A stretch of DNA of 64,000 nucleotides from the NCBI GenBank assembly GCA_017557185.1, contig JAFZAP010000079.1, positions 1 to 64,000 of the forward strand. The letters run 5' to 3'. This document shows positions 42,817 through 51,739 of this stretch, in pieces. Origin of the DNA: Prevotella sp. Lineage in GTDB: Bacteria; Bacteroidota; Bacteroidia; Bacteroidales; Bacteroidaceae. The notes beneath the pieces were generated by a model. That model was not told the origin of the DNA. It worked only from the letters and a program-made list of their open reading frames with translations, and ran no database searches. The translations under genes and the position numbers were made by a program. The stretch's first letter is position 1, and the number at the start of each line of letters is the position of its first letter.

Positions 42817-44303
42817 AGGAAAAGGCAACCGACAGCTATAGTCACATTCTGAAGTACACGGGTATCTTCGGCGGTGTGCAGGGCATCAGTATCCTTGTGG
42901 GTATTGTGCGCACGAAGCTTGTGGCGGTTCTCCTGGGCACCGAGGGTGTCGGCTTGGCGTCGTTGTTCAACTCCACCATCAAGCTTGTCGGCGACTCCAC
43001 GAATCTGGGGTTGTCGGTAAGTGCTGTCCGCGAAATCTCGGATGCCTACGAGAAGAACGACGATGAGCGACTCAGCCACAGCATCAAGCTCATCCGGTCG
43101 TGGAGTTTGCTCACGGCGCTCTTGGGCATGCTGGTGTGTCTGGCTGCAAGTCCGTTGTTGAACAAGTGGACATTCACCTGGGGCGACCACACCTTGCACT
43201 TCGTTCTCCTTTCGCCTGTTGTCACCCTGCTGGCCATCACCGGTGGCGAGATGGCGGTGTTGAAAGGCACCCGCAAACTGAGGTCGTTGGCTAAGATCAG
43301 CGTTTACAATGTTGTGGCTTCGCTACTGGTCACCGTTCCGCTCTATTATTTCTGGCGCGAGGCAGCTATCGTGCCCGTGTTGTTCCTCGTGGCATTCGTG
43401 CAGATGCTGCTCACCATCGGCTATTCCTATCGCTTCTATCCGCTCCATGTATCGTTCAGCAAGCTGTTGTTGCGCGAAGGATTGGGTATGGTGTGGCTAG
43501 GTGTAGCCTTTGTGTTGGCAGGCATCATGGGAAGCGGTGCAGATCTCGTGATTCGAGCCTTCCTGAATACGGCCGATTCGCTCGATGCCGTCGGCCTCTA
43601 TAGTGCCGGCTATGTGATGACGATGACTTATGCTGGGATGGTGTTCTCGGCAATGGACACTGAGTTCTTTCCGCGCTTGTCGGGGGTTCAGGAACTCGGC
43701 CCTCGGCTCAACGAAACGGTGAACAGCCAGATAGAGGTGTGCATGCTGCTCGTGTCGCCGATGCTGGTGCTCTTCCAGATGTTGCTTCCCATCCTTCTGC
43801 CGGCGCTCTACACAGGTAAGTTCATGCCGGCATTGGGCATGATGCAGGTTATGGTGATAGCGATGTTCATCCGTGCGGTGAAGCTGCCCATTTCCTATCT
43901 GCCTCTGGCTCGTGGCGATTCCCGTTCCTATCTTCTCATGGAGGGCTGCTACGACATCGTGGTCGTCGTGCTGGTCATCGTGGGATTCCGCTGGTATGGC
44001 CTCACGGGAGCAGGTATCGGCATCACGTTGGCATCGGTGTTCGACTTCATCATGCTCTTCTTCTACATGCGTTGGCGCTACCGTTATGCGATGTCAGCAA
44101 CAGTCGTCAAGTACATTGCATTGCAGTTGCCCATCATCCTTCTCTCATTCGCATTGACGTTCACCTTCCAAAGCCTGACCTACTGGCTTTCGGAGCTGGT
44201 GCTCACCATCGTCAGTGTGGCTATCTCGTTGCGCATCCTTCATGCCAAGACCCACATCTGGGATAAACTCACCGATAAATGGAACAAAATCTGGCGAAAG
44301 TAA
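42813..44303 (+). CDS. Polysaccharide flippase (Wzx-type O-antigen translocase)
   Basis: A 496-residue membrane protein of the MATE/MOP superfamily with about 12-14 hydrophobic segments. The N-terminus KYTGIFGGVQGISILVGIVRTKLVAVLLGTEGVGLASLFNS is the standard Wzx opening (shown here in parts: GIFGGVQG, GTEGVGL). It moves undecaprenyl-linked oligosaccharides across the inner membrane. It starts inside the end of the esterase gene (ATGA overlap) and overlaps the glycosyltransferase gene by 25 bp. The two form a surface-glycan pair that reads through from the pectin cluster; the coupling may be only positional. Confidence 0.88.
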   Translation: MKEKATDSYSHILKYTGIFGGVQGISILVGIVRTKLVAVLLGTEGVGLASLFNSTIKLVGDSTNLGLSVSAVREISDAYEKNDDERLSHSIKLIRSWSLLTALLGMLVCLAASPLLNKWTFTWGDHTLHFVLLSPVVTLLAITGGEMAVLKGTRKLRSLAKISVYNVVASLLVTVPLYYFWREAAIVPVLFLVAFVQMLLTIGYSYRFYPLHVSFSKLLLREGLGMVWLGVAFVLAGIMGSGADLVIRAFLNTADSLDAVGLYSAGYVMTMTYAGMVFSAMDTEFFPRLSGVQELGPRLNETVNSQIEVCMLLVSPMLVLFQMLLPILLPALYTGKFMPALGMMQVMVIAMFIRAVKLPISYLPLARGDSRSYLLMEGCYDIVVVVLVIVGFRWYGLTGAGIGITLASVFDFIMLFFYMRWRYRYAMSATVVKYIALQLPIILLSFALTFTFQSLTYWLSELVLTIVSVAISLRILHAKTHIWDKLTDKWNKIWRK

Positions 44304-45286
44304 GCATCCTCGTCGCGGTGTATAATGCGGAACAATGGTTGCCCGCATGCCTTCAGTCGCTGCTTTCACAAACGATGACAGCCCTTGAAGTGATTTGTGT
44401 CGACGATGCTTCTACCGATTCCTCTTGGGAGATTCTCAAGGATTTCTCCCGTCAAGACAAGCGCATTCAACTATTGCGGCTGAGGCAGAATCGCGGTCAG
44501 GCTCATGCCCGCAACGTAGCTTTGGAGAGGGCAGAGGGCGAGTTGATCTGCTTTGTCGATAGCGATGACTGGCTGGCACCCGATGCTTTGGAGAAGGCGG
44601 TCGAAGTGTTTGACAGCAACGAACGCGTCGACAGTGTGTTGTTCGACCTATGCTATTGCAACAGCGAGGGTGAGCCCATCCGCCATTTTGACAAGCCTGC
44701 AAGCCCCATCATGACGGGACACGAGGCATTCAAGGCAAGTCTCACCTGGGCGATACACGGTGTCTACATGGTTCGTGCCGCCTTGCACAAGAAGTATCCC
44801 TACGACGAGTCGTCAAGAACCTACAGCGACGACAACACCACACGCCTGCACTATCTGCATTCGCGCGAGGTGGGGTGGTGCGAAGGTATCTATTTCTATC
44901 GCCAACACGATGCTTCGGTGACCCACAGGGTGGATGTGAGCCGCTTCAACTACCTGAAGGCCAACGCCCACATGAAGACGATGCTCCTGAAAGAGGGCGC
45001 CGGCGATGATATTGTTGCTCTCTACGAGAATGAGCGCTGGAAGAATTGCGTAGGATTGCTGATGTTCTACTATGAGCATCAAGATGCTTTCAAGCCCGAC
45101 GAAAGAGATGAGGCCTTGCAAATCGTGAAGGAAACATGGGAGAGCATCGAGGTGGAAAAGCTCTATCCCCGCAATCACTACAAACTGGGATACATGCCCC
45201 TACATGGCCACTGGAAGGCTTTCCAGTTGCAGGAAAAACTCTATTTTCGCCTTCGTGCGATAAAAAATGCCATAAAAAGATGGTAG
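44279..45286 (+). CDS. Glycosyltransferase family 2
   Basis: A 335-residue GT-A-fold transferase. The nucleotide-binding start is KVSILVAVYNAEQWL, followed by VDDASTDSSWE and the metal-binding VDSDDWLAPDAL. A C-terminal helical region (about 250-335) ends in basic residues and may associate with the membrane. It probably adds a sugar to a lipid-linked surface glycan that the adjacent flippase exports. Donor and acceptor are unknown. It overlaps the flippase gene by 25 bp. Confidence 0.88.
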   Translation: MEQNLAKVSILVAVYNAEQWLPACLQSLLSQTMTALEVICVDDASTDSSWEILKDFSRQDKRIQLLRLRQNRGQAHARNVALERAEGELICFVDSDDWLAPDALEKAVEVFDSNERVDSVLFDLCYCNSEGEPIRHFDKPASPIMTGHEAFKASLTWAIHGVYMVRAALHKKYPYDESSRTYSDDNTTRLHYLHSREVGWCEGIYFYRQHDASVTHRVDVSRFNYLKANAHMKTMLLKEGAGDDIVALYENERWKNCVGLLMFYYEHQDAFKPDERDEALQIVKETWESIEVEKLYPRNHYKLGYMPLHGHWKAFQLQEKLYFRLRAIKNAIKRW

Positions 45287-45302
45287 AATCAAGATTATTT
45301 CG

Positions 45303-45310
45303 TATTTTTG
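45303..45310 (+). promoter_or_regulatory. -7 element (TATTTTTG) for nhaD
   Basis: TATTTTTG fits TAnnTTTG and lies 28 bp before the ATG of the antiporter gene, after the glycosyltransferase stop. Confidence 0.6.
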
Positions 45311-45338
45311 CCACCGAACACCAAAAGCCTGATCAATC

Positions 45339-46721
45339 ATGACGCTCATCATCCTGGCCGTAATGCTGTTGTCGCTCATACTCATTTCGACCGAACACTT
45401 CACGAATATCAACAAAGCCGCCATAGCCATCTTTGCCGGCACGGTGGGGTGGGTGCTTTACATCTGTTACGGCACCGACTTCATCATGGGACAGCATGCC
45501 GCTGAATACGGCAGTTTCCTCTCAGGTGCTACAGCCACTAGTGTGACGGCCAAGGAATACATTGCTGGCAACGTGTTTCTGCCATATGTCGGAAAGGCGG
45601 CTGAAATCGTACTCTTCCTGCTGGCCACGATGACGATAGTCGAGATTCTCAACAACAACGGTTGCTTCGACTTTATCGTCCAATTGCTGAAGACCCGCAA
45701 CAGCAAGCGCATGTTGTGGAGCATCTCTGCCATCACCTTCTTCATCTCGGCCAACCTCGACAACCTCACGACAACCCTCACGATGCTACTCATCATGCAT
45801 GGCATCATCAACAGCAGGCGTCAGCGAATGATATTCGGTTCAGCGATCGTAGTATCGGCCAACTGTGGCGGAGCACTTACCGTCATCGGCGATACTACCG
45901 GACTTGTGCTTTGGAATCTGGGTGCTGTGTCGGCAACCAATTTCTCCATGCTGATGCTGTTGCCTTGTCTGGTGGCGTGGGGAATCACCATTTGGCTCAT
46001 CGGACGCATGCTGCCTGAGCGTTGCGACACCGATTGGATAGTGATGCCTTATCGCGGCGATGACACCCGTCTCACCGTGTGGCAGCGTCTGCTCATGCTC
46101 TTCGTGGGCATCGGAGGCCTTTGGTTCATTCCCACATTCCACAACATCACAAAGCTAAGCCCCTTCCTGGGAGCTCTGTGTGTGGTGTCGGTGCTCTGGG
46201 TGGTTAACGAACTCGTGAACCGTCGTCTGATGAATAGCGACCAGATGAGCAATCGCAAGCCGCAAATCCTGAAATACAGCGTCATTCAGATGATTCTCTA
46301 CGTTATGGGCATCATGCTGGCGTTGGGCGTAGTGACCGAAACCGGCCTCTTCCTGAAGCTTTCAGCATGGTGCAGTCAGCAGGTCGGAAATATCTGGCTG
46401 CTGGGCACGCTGGCAGGTGTGATGAGCTGCTTCGTAGAGTCGTTTGTTGCCAGCATGAGCTTCTTCTCACTCCACCCGATGGCCGATATGGCCCCCAATC
46501 TTTCTGCCGCCTTCCAACCCAACGGCGAATACTGGCGCATCGTTGCCTATTGTGCCGCTATGGGAGGCAACGTGTTGGCGATAGGTTCCATCTGCGGATT
46601 GGCGATGATCAAGATGGAGCGCATCCACATCGGCTGGTACTTCCGCCACATTGGCTGGAAGGCGTTGCTGGGAACTATTATCGGATTTGCGGTGATGTTT
46701 GTGATGGCTTACTCCCTATAA
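45339..46721 (+). CDS. nhaD: NhaD-type Na+/H+ antiporter
   Basis: A 460-residue inner-membrane protein of the ion transporter superfamily with about 11-13 hydrophobic segments. Typical NhaD sequence is seen in VEILNNNGCFDF, the helix-hairpin region ISANLDNLTTTLTMLLI, IVVSANCGGALTVIGDTTGLVLW, and the second inverted half with SCFVESFVASMSFF and GGNVLAIGSICGLA. It exchanges Na+ (or Li+) for protons and helps salt and pH homeostasis. It has its own promoter. It converges with the GNAT-type gene, the two overlapping by 13 bp. Confidence 0.9.
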   Translation: MTLIILAVMLLSLILISTEHFTNINKAAIAIFAGTVGWVLYICYGTDFIMGQHAAEYGSFLSGATATSVTAKEYIAGNVFLPYVGKAAEIVLFLLATMTIVEILNNNGCFDFIVQLLKTRNSKRMLWSISAITFFISANLDNLTTTLTMLLIMHGIINSRRQRMIFGSAIVVSANCGGALTVIGDTTGLVLWNLGAVSATNFSMLMLLPCLVAWGITIWLIGRMLPERCDTDWIVMPYRGDDTRLTVWQRLLMLFVGIGGLWFIPTFHNITKLSPFLGALCVVSVLWVVNELVNRRLMNSDQMSNRKPQILKYSVIQMILYVMGIMLALGVVTETGLFLKLSAWCSQQVGNIWLLGTLAGVMSCFVESFVASMSFFSLHPMADMAPNLSAAFQPNGEYWRIVAYCAAMGGNVLAIGSICGLAMIKMERIHIGWYFRHIGWKALLGTIIGFAVMFVMAYSL

Positions 46722-47683
46722 AGCCACGAAAGGAAGCGGTTGAGGAGTGGGGGGAAGAAACGGAACCAACGATACTTCGCAACGGGCTTTCCATCGAATT
46801 TCAGAATGAAATCTCTATCCCTGCTTTTGCGGAAAGGCAGGCCGGCGTTCATGAAGTAGAACTGCTGGCACCCTGCTTCCTTCGCTGCGCTGATGGCGTG
46901 ATAGAGCACCACTGATGCAGGATGCTGGCGCGAGTGGCTCATGCGCTTCGATGCCGCAAACCACATATAAGCCTTATTGTCGGAATACACGCACACACAG
47001 GCACCGATGGGCTTCCCGGCATACTCCGTCAGGAAGAAGTGGGCATGGGGGTCGTTGTGCAGCTCCACGAAGAACCGATAGGGTGGGAGAAAGGTTCTGA
47101 ACTTCAGCCGGTGGTAGGAACGCAGCAGCTTGTAGCATGGCTGAAGGTCGCAGTCGCCGTCGAGTTCCCTGGTGGTCACGCCCTGGTTCAACCCTCGCTT
47201 GATGTGCCTCATGAGTCGCTTATCGATGTTCACATCGTCTGGCCACAGATGCAGCGAGTTATACACTTCCTGCCAACTCACGGGGAAAAATCCTTCATCG
47301 CGGAAGTGGCGGTAGCCGAACATCTTCTGGCTGATGTTGCTGAACTCCGCATAGAGGCATAGGGAATACTTGAATCGCTTGGTGATAGCCTTGAGCATCA
47401 TACCGAATACCTCATCGCGGTCGACATCGTCGGCATAGACACCCTCTCCATACACACGTCCCTGCGAGAACAGGTAGGGAGGAATCAGCGATCCGTGACG
47501 TCGGGTGGCAGCGAGCATCTGGGCAGCAACGGTGCCGTCCTCACGCTCAGCCACAACCATGAAGGGATGGTGGCCCGAGGTGACAGCGACTATCCTGAAA
47601 AACTCCTTGCTGTGGAAGAAGCTCTTGTCCGAGACGTCAGGAAGCTCATCGTATCGTTCTATGATTCGAATCTTCAGATTCAT
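46709..47683 (-). CDS. GNAT/FemAB-like N-acyltransferase
   Basis: 324 residues from the ATG at 47683 (MNLKIRIIERYDELPD), which lies just after a TATCTTTG promoter element. The longer frame to 47851 crosses the promoter and a direct repeat and is rejected. The order FHSKEFFRIVAVTSGHHPFMVVAE, RRHGSLIPPYLFSQGRVYG, HIKRGLNQGVTTREL and GKPIGACVCVYSDNKAYMWFAASK fits the FemAB/BioF2-like acyltransferase fold. Members transfer amino acids or acyl groups, often to cell-wall or sugar acceptors. The substrate is not known. Confidence 0.75.
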   Translation of the reverse strand: MNLKIRIIERYDELPDVSDKSFFHSKEFFRIVAVTSGHHPFMVVAEREDGTVAAQMLAATRRHGSLIPPYLFSQGRVYGEGVYADDVDRDEVFGMMLKAITKRFKYSLCLYAEFSNISQKMFGYRHFRDEGFFPVSWQEVYNSLHLWPDDVNIDKRLMRHIKRGLNQGVTTRELDGDCDLQPCYKLLRSYHRLKFRTFLPPYRFFVELHNDPHAHFFLTEYAGKPIGACVCVYSDNKAYMWFAASKRMSHSRQHPASVVLYHAISAAKEAGCQQFYFMNAGLPFRKSRDRDFILKFDGKPVAKYRWFRFFPPLLNRFLSWLYRE

Positions 47684-47706
47684 GGCCTCACTTTGAAACT
47701 CTGCTG

Positions 47707-47714
47707 CAAAGATA
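47707..47714 (-). promoter_or_regulatory. -7 element (TATCTTTG) for the GNAT-type gene
   Basis: A perfect -7 element on minus, 24 bp upstream of the ATG at 47683. It lies at the downstream end of the first copy of a 24-bp direct repeat. Confidence 0.65.
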
Positions 47715-47820
47715 CGATTTAGTGAGAGAAATACAAAATGAAAAGAATATTTTTTTTCATTTTTATTTCCGAACGTAAGTATCTTCGATAAAATCAAAAG
47801 ATACGATTTAGTGAGAGAAA
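47708..47820. repeat. Perfect 24-bp direct repeat around the GNAT promoter
   Basis: AAAGATACGATTTAGTGAGA plus GAAA occurs at 47708-47731 and again at 47797-47820, 89 bp apart. The downstream copy includes the -7 element of the GNAT-type gene. The upstream copy, read on minus, gives TATCTTTTG with one extra T. Confidence 0.8.
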
Positions 47821-47878
47821 AAGCAAGCAATTTTTCTTTTTTAACCATCAAAACCTGCCTTATATTGATTAAAATATG

Positions 47879-47886
47879 TACCTTTG
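47879..47886 (+). promoter_or_regulatory. -7 element (TACCTTTG) for RNase P RNA
   Basis: A perfect -7 element about 10 bp before the 5' end of the P1 helix. Confidence 0.75.
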
Positions 47887-47895
47887 CACACTAGA

Positions 47896-48303
47896 ATGCA
47901 GTGTTCCGGCTCTGCCGCTGGTGCCTACCTTCCTGTCTACCGACAGGTTCAGCGAGGCACGAGAGGAAAGTCCGGGCAGCACAGGACGCTCCACTTCTGA
48001 AAGTAGAAGCTGTCTGCGAAGGCAGGTTAGGGCAGAAGAAAACAACCGCTCCGCTTAAGGGAGTAAGGGTGAGAAGGCGGTGTAAGAGACCACCAGCCGG
48101 CGGGTGATTGCCGGGCTGTGCCCACTGGAGGCTGCAAGTTCATGTATACCATTGACCGAGGGTTGTCCGCCCGAGTTCCCCCGAGGATGCAATGGAGGGT
48201 AGAACGCTTCAGCCGTGGGGTGACTCACGGAGTAGATAAATGGCAGGCGCCTGCAAGGAGAATCCTTCAGGAACAGAACCCGGCTTACAGGGACACTGTA
48301 TTC
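47896..48303 (+). ncRNA. rnpB: RNase P RNA (bacterial type A)
   Basis: The catalytic RNA of RNase P, which trims tRNA 5' leaders. The 5' ATGCAGTGTTCC (47896-47907) pairs with 3' GGGACACTGTAT (48290-48301) as helix P1. The universal GAGGAAAGTCCGGGC lies at 47963-47977 and its partner ACAGAACCCGGCTTACAG at 48273-48290, giving the P2/P4 core. The internal GGGTGATTGCCGGGC and CCGAGGGTTGTCCGCCCGAG segments fit the specificity domain. A promoter precedes it. Ends are estimated from P1 pairing; no T-run terminator is obvious. Small open frames in this region are ignored. Confidence 0.95.
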
Positions 48304-48361
48304 CTTTTCTTGAATGCAAAACAGCTGTAGTGTGAGTGTAAGCAACTATTAAACAGCCATC

Positions 48362-49702
48362 ATGAGCAAAATAGAATCGCTGATTCAATTCCTGACCGTC
48401 GACATCTGGCGCATGAGTCACGACAAGAGAACCGAGAAACATGGTATGTGGATTGCCGTGTTCAAGAAACTCTATCTGGCCGTGCAGTTCTTCATCGACA
48501 AGGGGGTGATGGCGGCAGCATCGGCACTCACTTATTCCACAATGCTGGCCATTGTCCCCATCCTCGCGGTGGTATTCGCCATTGCGCGCGGCTTCGGGTT
48601 CAACAAATACATCGAGGAGTGGTTCCTGGACATGTTGTCTGGCCAGCCGCAGGCAGCCGAAGCCATCGTGGGATTCGTCAATTCCTATCTCGTCCACACT
48701 CATAGCGGTGTCATCCTCGGCATCGGTTTGATCTTCATGTTGTTTACGGTGATTATGCTTGTTCACAACATCGAAATCACCTTCAACCAGATTTGGCAGG
48801 TGAAGCAGCAACGCTCTTGGTCGCGCAAGATCACCGACTACATCTCGTTCTTCTTCCTCGCACCCATCGCCATCGTGCTCACGTCGGGTGTGACCATCTT
48901 CCTTAGTACTATTGCGAAGCAGATGGAAGGCTACATGCTGCTGGGATCGGCCGTGCGATTCTTCATCAGCCTCATGCCCTACGTTATCATGTCGGCGGTG
49001 TTCATAGCGCTCTACGTCTTCATTCCCAACACCCACGTGAAGCTGAAGAACGCCATCATTCCAGGCATCCTGGCGGGTGTGGCGATGCAGCTGCTGCAAT
49101 ACTTCTACATCCATTGCCAGATCTTCCTCTCCGGCTACAACGCCATCTACGGCTCGTTTGCCGCGCTGCCGCTGTTCATGCTTTGGGTGCAGCTGTCGTG
49201 GACAATCTGCCTCTTCGGCGCCGAACTCACTTACACCAGCCAGAACCTCGAGGAGTTTGCCTTCCGTGCCGAACCCGACGACATCAGCCACCGCTATAAG
49301 TTGTTGCTGTCGGCCATCCTGCTCAGTCGCATCTGTGAGCGTGAGGACAGCGAACAACCTGCAGCCACTGCCTTCCAGCTGAAGATGGAGACGGGCATTC
49401 CCACACGCATCGTCAGCGACCTGCTGTTCAAGATGACACAGGCAGGCATCCTGCGGCAGTCGTATGCCTCTCCAAAGGACGAGGAGGCTGTCTACACGGC
49501 TCTGTTGCCCATCGATAAGCTCACCGTCGGAACGATGGTCGACCGCCTTGAGGCTCACGGGAAATGGGAGATCGATCTCCCGCTCGACAGCCTCTGCAAA
49601 GGAGAATACTGGAATAAGGCCATCGGCTTGCGTCATGACTACCTTCAGAATCTCAAGAGTGTGAGCATCCGCAATCTTGACGTCTTCCTGATGGGGGAAT
49701 AA
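48362..49702 (+). CDS. YihY/BrkB family inner-membrane protein
   Basis: A 446-residue protein. Residues about 30-300 form the BrkB domain with six hydrophobic helices; AASALTYSTMLAIVPILAVVFAIARGFG, HNIEITFNQIWQVKQQRSW and YNAIYGSFAALPLFMLWVQLSWTICLFGAELTY-type blocks mark it (key motif GSFAALPLFMLW). Residues about 310-446 are a soluble winged-helix-like extension found in Bacteroidota members. The old RNase BN name is not supported. The role is envelope-related but unsettled. It starts 59 bp after rnpB and may be transcribed with it. Confidence 0.88.
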   Translation: MSKIESLIQFLTVDIWRMSHDKRTEKHGMWIAVFKKLYLAVQFFIDKGVMAAASALTYSTMLAIVPILAVVFAIARGFGFNKYIEEWFLDMLSGQPQAAEAIVGFVNSYLVHTHSGVILGIGLIFMLFTVIMLVHNIEITFNQIWQVKQQRSWSRKITDYISFFFLAPIAIVLTSGVTIFLSTIAKQMEGYMLLGSAVRFFISLMPYVIMSAVFIALYVFIPNTHVKLKNAIIPGILAGVAMQLLQYFYIHCQIFLSGYNAIYGSFAALPLFMLWVQLSWTICLFGAELTYTSQNLEEFAFRAEPDDISHRYKLLLSAILLSRICEREDSEQPAATAFQLKMETGIPTRIVSDLLFKMTQAGILRQSYASPKDEEAVYTALLPIDKLTVGTMVDRLEAHGKWEIDLPLDSLCKGEYWNKAIGLRHDYLQNLKSVSIRNLDVFLMGE

Positions 49703-49766
49703 AGTCGAGAATTCTGCCGACAGTACCTTCACATCGTAGTAAAAAATACGTTTTAAAACAAATCAT

Positions 49767-50183
49767 ATGGATAAGCTGAACTTACCCGACTTCATGAAAT
49801 ACAAGGACAGATTCTCGCGTAGCGGATTTGTCGAGAAAATATCGCGCATTGCCAAGCGGGCAGGAGTCAAGCTGGTGTATTCGGCCCTCGTGCTCTACTA
49901 CACCCTCGAAAGCAACCAGGTGTCGTTGAAGGACAAGGCCACCATCATCGGTGCCCTCGGCTACCTCATCAGCCCTCTCGACGTGGTGCCTGATGCTATT
50001 CCCATAGCAGGTCTCAGCGACGACCTTGCCGTGCTCATCTACGTGTTGCACAAGGTTTGGGGCGACGTTCCTGAGGATGTGAAGGAGAAGGCGAAGAAGA
50101 AGCTGACGAAGTGGTTCGACGATGACGAGATTCTCGATGTGGATGACGTCTTCACCAACGATCCCAACGATACACCCATCTGA
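49767..50183 (+). CDS. DUF1232 (YkvA-like) membrane protein
   Basis: A 138-residue protein. The DUF1232 core is KDKATIIGALGYLISPLDVVPDAIP with the following GLSDDLAVLIYVLHKV hydrophobic helix, and the C-terminus is acidic and ends in the cytoplasm or periplasm. The PLDxxPD motif is diagnostic. Function of the family is unknown. It lies 64 bp after the BrkB gene and 15 bp before kdsC on the same strand. Confidence 0.88.
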   Translation: MDKLNLPDFMKYKDRFSRSGFVEKISRIAKRAGVKLVYSALVLYYTLESNQVSLKDKATIIGALGYLISPLDVVPDAIPIAGLSDDLAVLIYVLHKVWGDVPEDVKEKAKKKLTKWFDDDEILDVDDVFTNDPNDTPI

Positions 50184-50198
50184 TTTTCCCCTGCAACC

Positions 50199-50717
50199 AT
50201 GATCAATTACGACCTCAAGCAAATCAAGGCTATCATCTTCGACATCGATGGCGTGCTGTCGGCACAAACCGTGCTGATGGATCAGAATGGTGACCCCCTG
50301 CGGTCGGTCAACATCAAGGACGGCTATGCCATACAGCTCGCACAGAAGATGGGGCTCCGCATCGTCATCCTCACGGGTGCACGCACCGAGAGTGTTCGCA
50401 AACGCTACGAATACCTGGGTGTCGAGGACATTTACCTCAGCTGTGGGGTGAAAATCAAGACATACGAGGAATTTAAGGCAAAATACGGCTATACCGACGC
50501 TGAAATCGCCTATATGGGCGACGACATCCCCGATCTGCAGGTGATGAGCAGGGTAGGGTGCCCGTGCTGTCCTGCCGATGCCTGTACGGAAGTGAAAGCA
50601 GCCAGTATCTATGTCAGCGATGTGATCGGCGGACATGGCTGCGGACGCGACATTATAGAACAGGTCATGCGGGCACAGGGCAAGTGGCTGGCTGACGCCA
50701 AAGCATTCGGATGGTAA
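50199..50717 (+). CDS. kdsC: 3-deoxy-D-manno-octulosonate 8-phosphate phosphatase
   Basis: A 172-residue HAD-superfamily phosphatase of the capless KdsC type that makes Kdo for lipopolysaccharide. The nucleophile motif is IIFDIDGVLSAQTV. The second motif is VILTGARTESVRKR, the lysine is in VKIKTYEEF, and the last acidic motif is YMGDDIPDLQVM. The typical NIKDGYAIQLAQ segment is present. The C-terminus GGHGCGRDIIEQVM closes the tetramer active site. The following maf gene starts at the kdsC stop. With lpxK it covers part of lipid A-Kdo synthesis. Confidence 0.92.
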   Translation: MINYDLKQIKAIIFDIDGVLSAQTVLMDQNGDPLRSVNIKDGYAIQLAQKMGLRIVILTGARTESVRKRYEYLGVEDIYLSCGVKIKTYEEFKAKYGYTDAEIAYMGDDIPDLQVMSRVGCPCCPADACTEVKAASIYVSDVIGGHGCGRDIIEQVMRAQGKWLADAKAFGW

Positions 50718-50719
50718 AC

Positions 50720-51286
50720 ATGAAATTGGTATTATCAAGCAATTCGCCACGACGCAGGGAACTGCTGGCAGGCCTCGACATCCCTTTTGAGGTGCGAGTC
50801 CTCGAGGGCATCGACGAGAGCTATCCCGACACCCTCAAAACCGATGAAATCGCCGAATTCATCGCACAGAAAAAGGCTGCTGCCTACCAGATCTCGGGTG
50901 ATGAGGTGCTCATCACCGCCGATACCATCGTGGTGCTCAACGACCAGGTGCTCGGAAAACCTGCCGATGCTGAGGAAGCCAAGGACATGCTGCAGCGCCT
51001 CAGCGGCAATACCCATCACGTCATCACAGGCGTGTGCCTGCGCAATCACAACCGACAGCACCACTTCTCAGTTGTCTCTGAAGTCACCTTCAAGACACTC
51101 GCCGAGGAAGAAATCGACTACTACGTCGAAACCTACAAGCCATTCGACAAAGCCGGTGCCTATGGCATCCAGGAATGGATCGGCTACATCGGAGTGACAG
51201 GTCTTAGCGGTAGCTATTTCAACGTCATGGGATTGCCCGTGCAGCGCATTTATGAAGAGTTGAAGAAATTCAAAGTAACATATTAA
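50720..51286 (+). CDS. maf: Maf-type nucleotide pyrophosphatase (dTTP/UTP group)
   Basis: 188 residues from the ATG at 50720 (MKLVLSSNSPRRRELLAGLD); an ATG three codons earlier overlaps the kdsC stop. Maf proteins hydrolyse non-canonical or selected nucleoside triphosphates to monophosphates. Marks: SSNSPRRREL, EFIAQKKAAAY, ITADTIVVLNDQVLGKP, GNTHHVITGVCL and the C-terminal GAYGIQEWIGYIGVTGLSGSYFNVMGLP (here cited in parts as GAYGIQEW and SYFNVMGLP). Specificity between YhdE-type and YceF-type subgroups is a guess based on the QEW motif. Confidence 0.9.
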   Translation: MKLVLSSNSPRRRELLAGLDIPFEVRVLEGIDESYPDTLKTDEIAEFIAQKKAAAYQISGDEVLITADTIVVLNDQVLGKPADAEEAKDMLQRLSGNTHHVITGVCLRNHNRQHHFSVVSEVTFKTLAEEEIDYYVETYKPFDKAGAYGIQEWIGYIGVTGLSGSYFNVMGLPVQRIYEELKKFKVTY

Positions 51287-51308
51287 AAATCTATTAATTA
51301 CAATCACT

Positions 51309-51524
51309 ATGACAGTACTAATCACCATCGCAGTACTCATCTGCATCGCATTGATCGGATGGGGCATCGCTGAAATGAAAGGCGACCACTGTGTCTACAA
51401 CCACTCGGAAGAGGAAGAAGCTGTTGAAAAGCAAGCTGCCGAGAACATCGAGAAGAACGGCTTCAACGAACTGGGCATCAAGGACGTCATCGCCACCATC
51501 AGCACCAAGGGCTTCAAGGCGTAA
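51309..51524 (+). CDS. Small single-span membrane protein, hypothetical
   Basis: 71 residues: an N-terminal hydrophobic helix (2-20, TVLITIAVLICIALIGWG) and a soluble tail with an acidic run (SEEEEAVEKQAAENIEKNG) ending in STKGFKA. No family was recognised. Codon use and the spacing of 22 bp after maf, on the same strand, support a real gene. It may be anchored in the inner membrane with a cytoplasmic or periplasmic tail. Confidence 0.6.
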   Translation: MTVLITIAVLICIALIGWGIAEMKGDHCVYNHSEEEEAVEKQAAENIEKNGFNELGIKDVIATISTKGFKA

Positions 51525-51544
51525 TGGGCCTAACCCTATCCCCT

Positions 51545-51657
51545 TGTCATTGTCATAACTGTTATTAAGGTTTTTCGAACTCCGAAATACCTCACAACTG
51601 CTATGTCCTGCCCCCCAAACATTTCAAAACCTAAATGACCAATGACAGTCGAGTCTG
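51545..51657. repeat. Long imperfect inverted repeat in the spacer
   Basis: TGTCATTG (51545-51552), TCAT and AGGTTTT (51569-51574) are mirrored by AAAACCT (51636-51642), ATGA and CAATGACA (51650-51657). The RNA could fold into a stem of about 20 pairs with bulges around a loop of about 60 nt that contains CCCCCC. The rest of the 293-bp spacer holds only the DUF4348 promoter. Confidence 0.5.
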
Positions 51658-51731
51658 AAAAAGTTGCGATGTTTTCGGAATTAAATATGATTTTTTCTGT
51701 TTTTCTCTTGTCGGTTTTCAATTTATTTCTG

Positions 51732-51739
51732 TACCTTTG
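51732..51739 (+). promoter_or_regulatory. -7 element (TACCTTTG) for the DUF4348 lipoprotein gene
   Basis: A perfect -7 element. The ATG is 79 bp downstream, giving a leader of about 70 nt. Confidence 0.7.

Noticed and set aside
47684..47851. N-terminal extension of the GNAT-type protein
   Set aside because: It would be translated through the promoter and a direct repeat; the ATG at 47683 fits the promoter distance.
48209..49732. 507-codon open frame antisense to the BrkB gene and rnpB
   Set aside because: It crosses the RNase P RNA and shows no family; BrkB on the other strand is clear.
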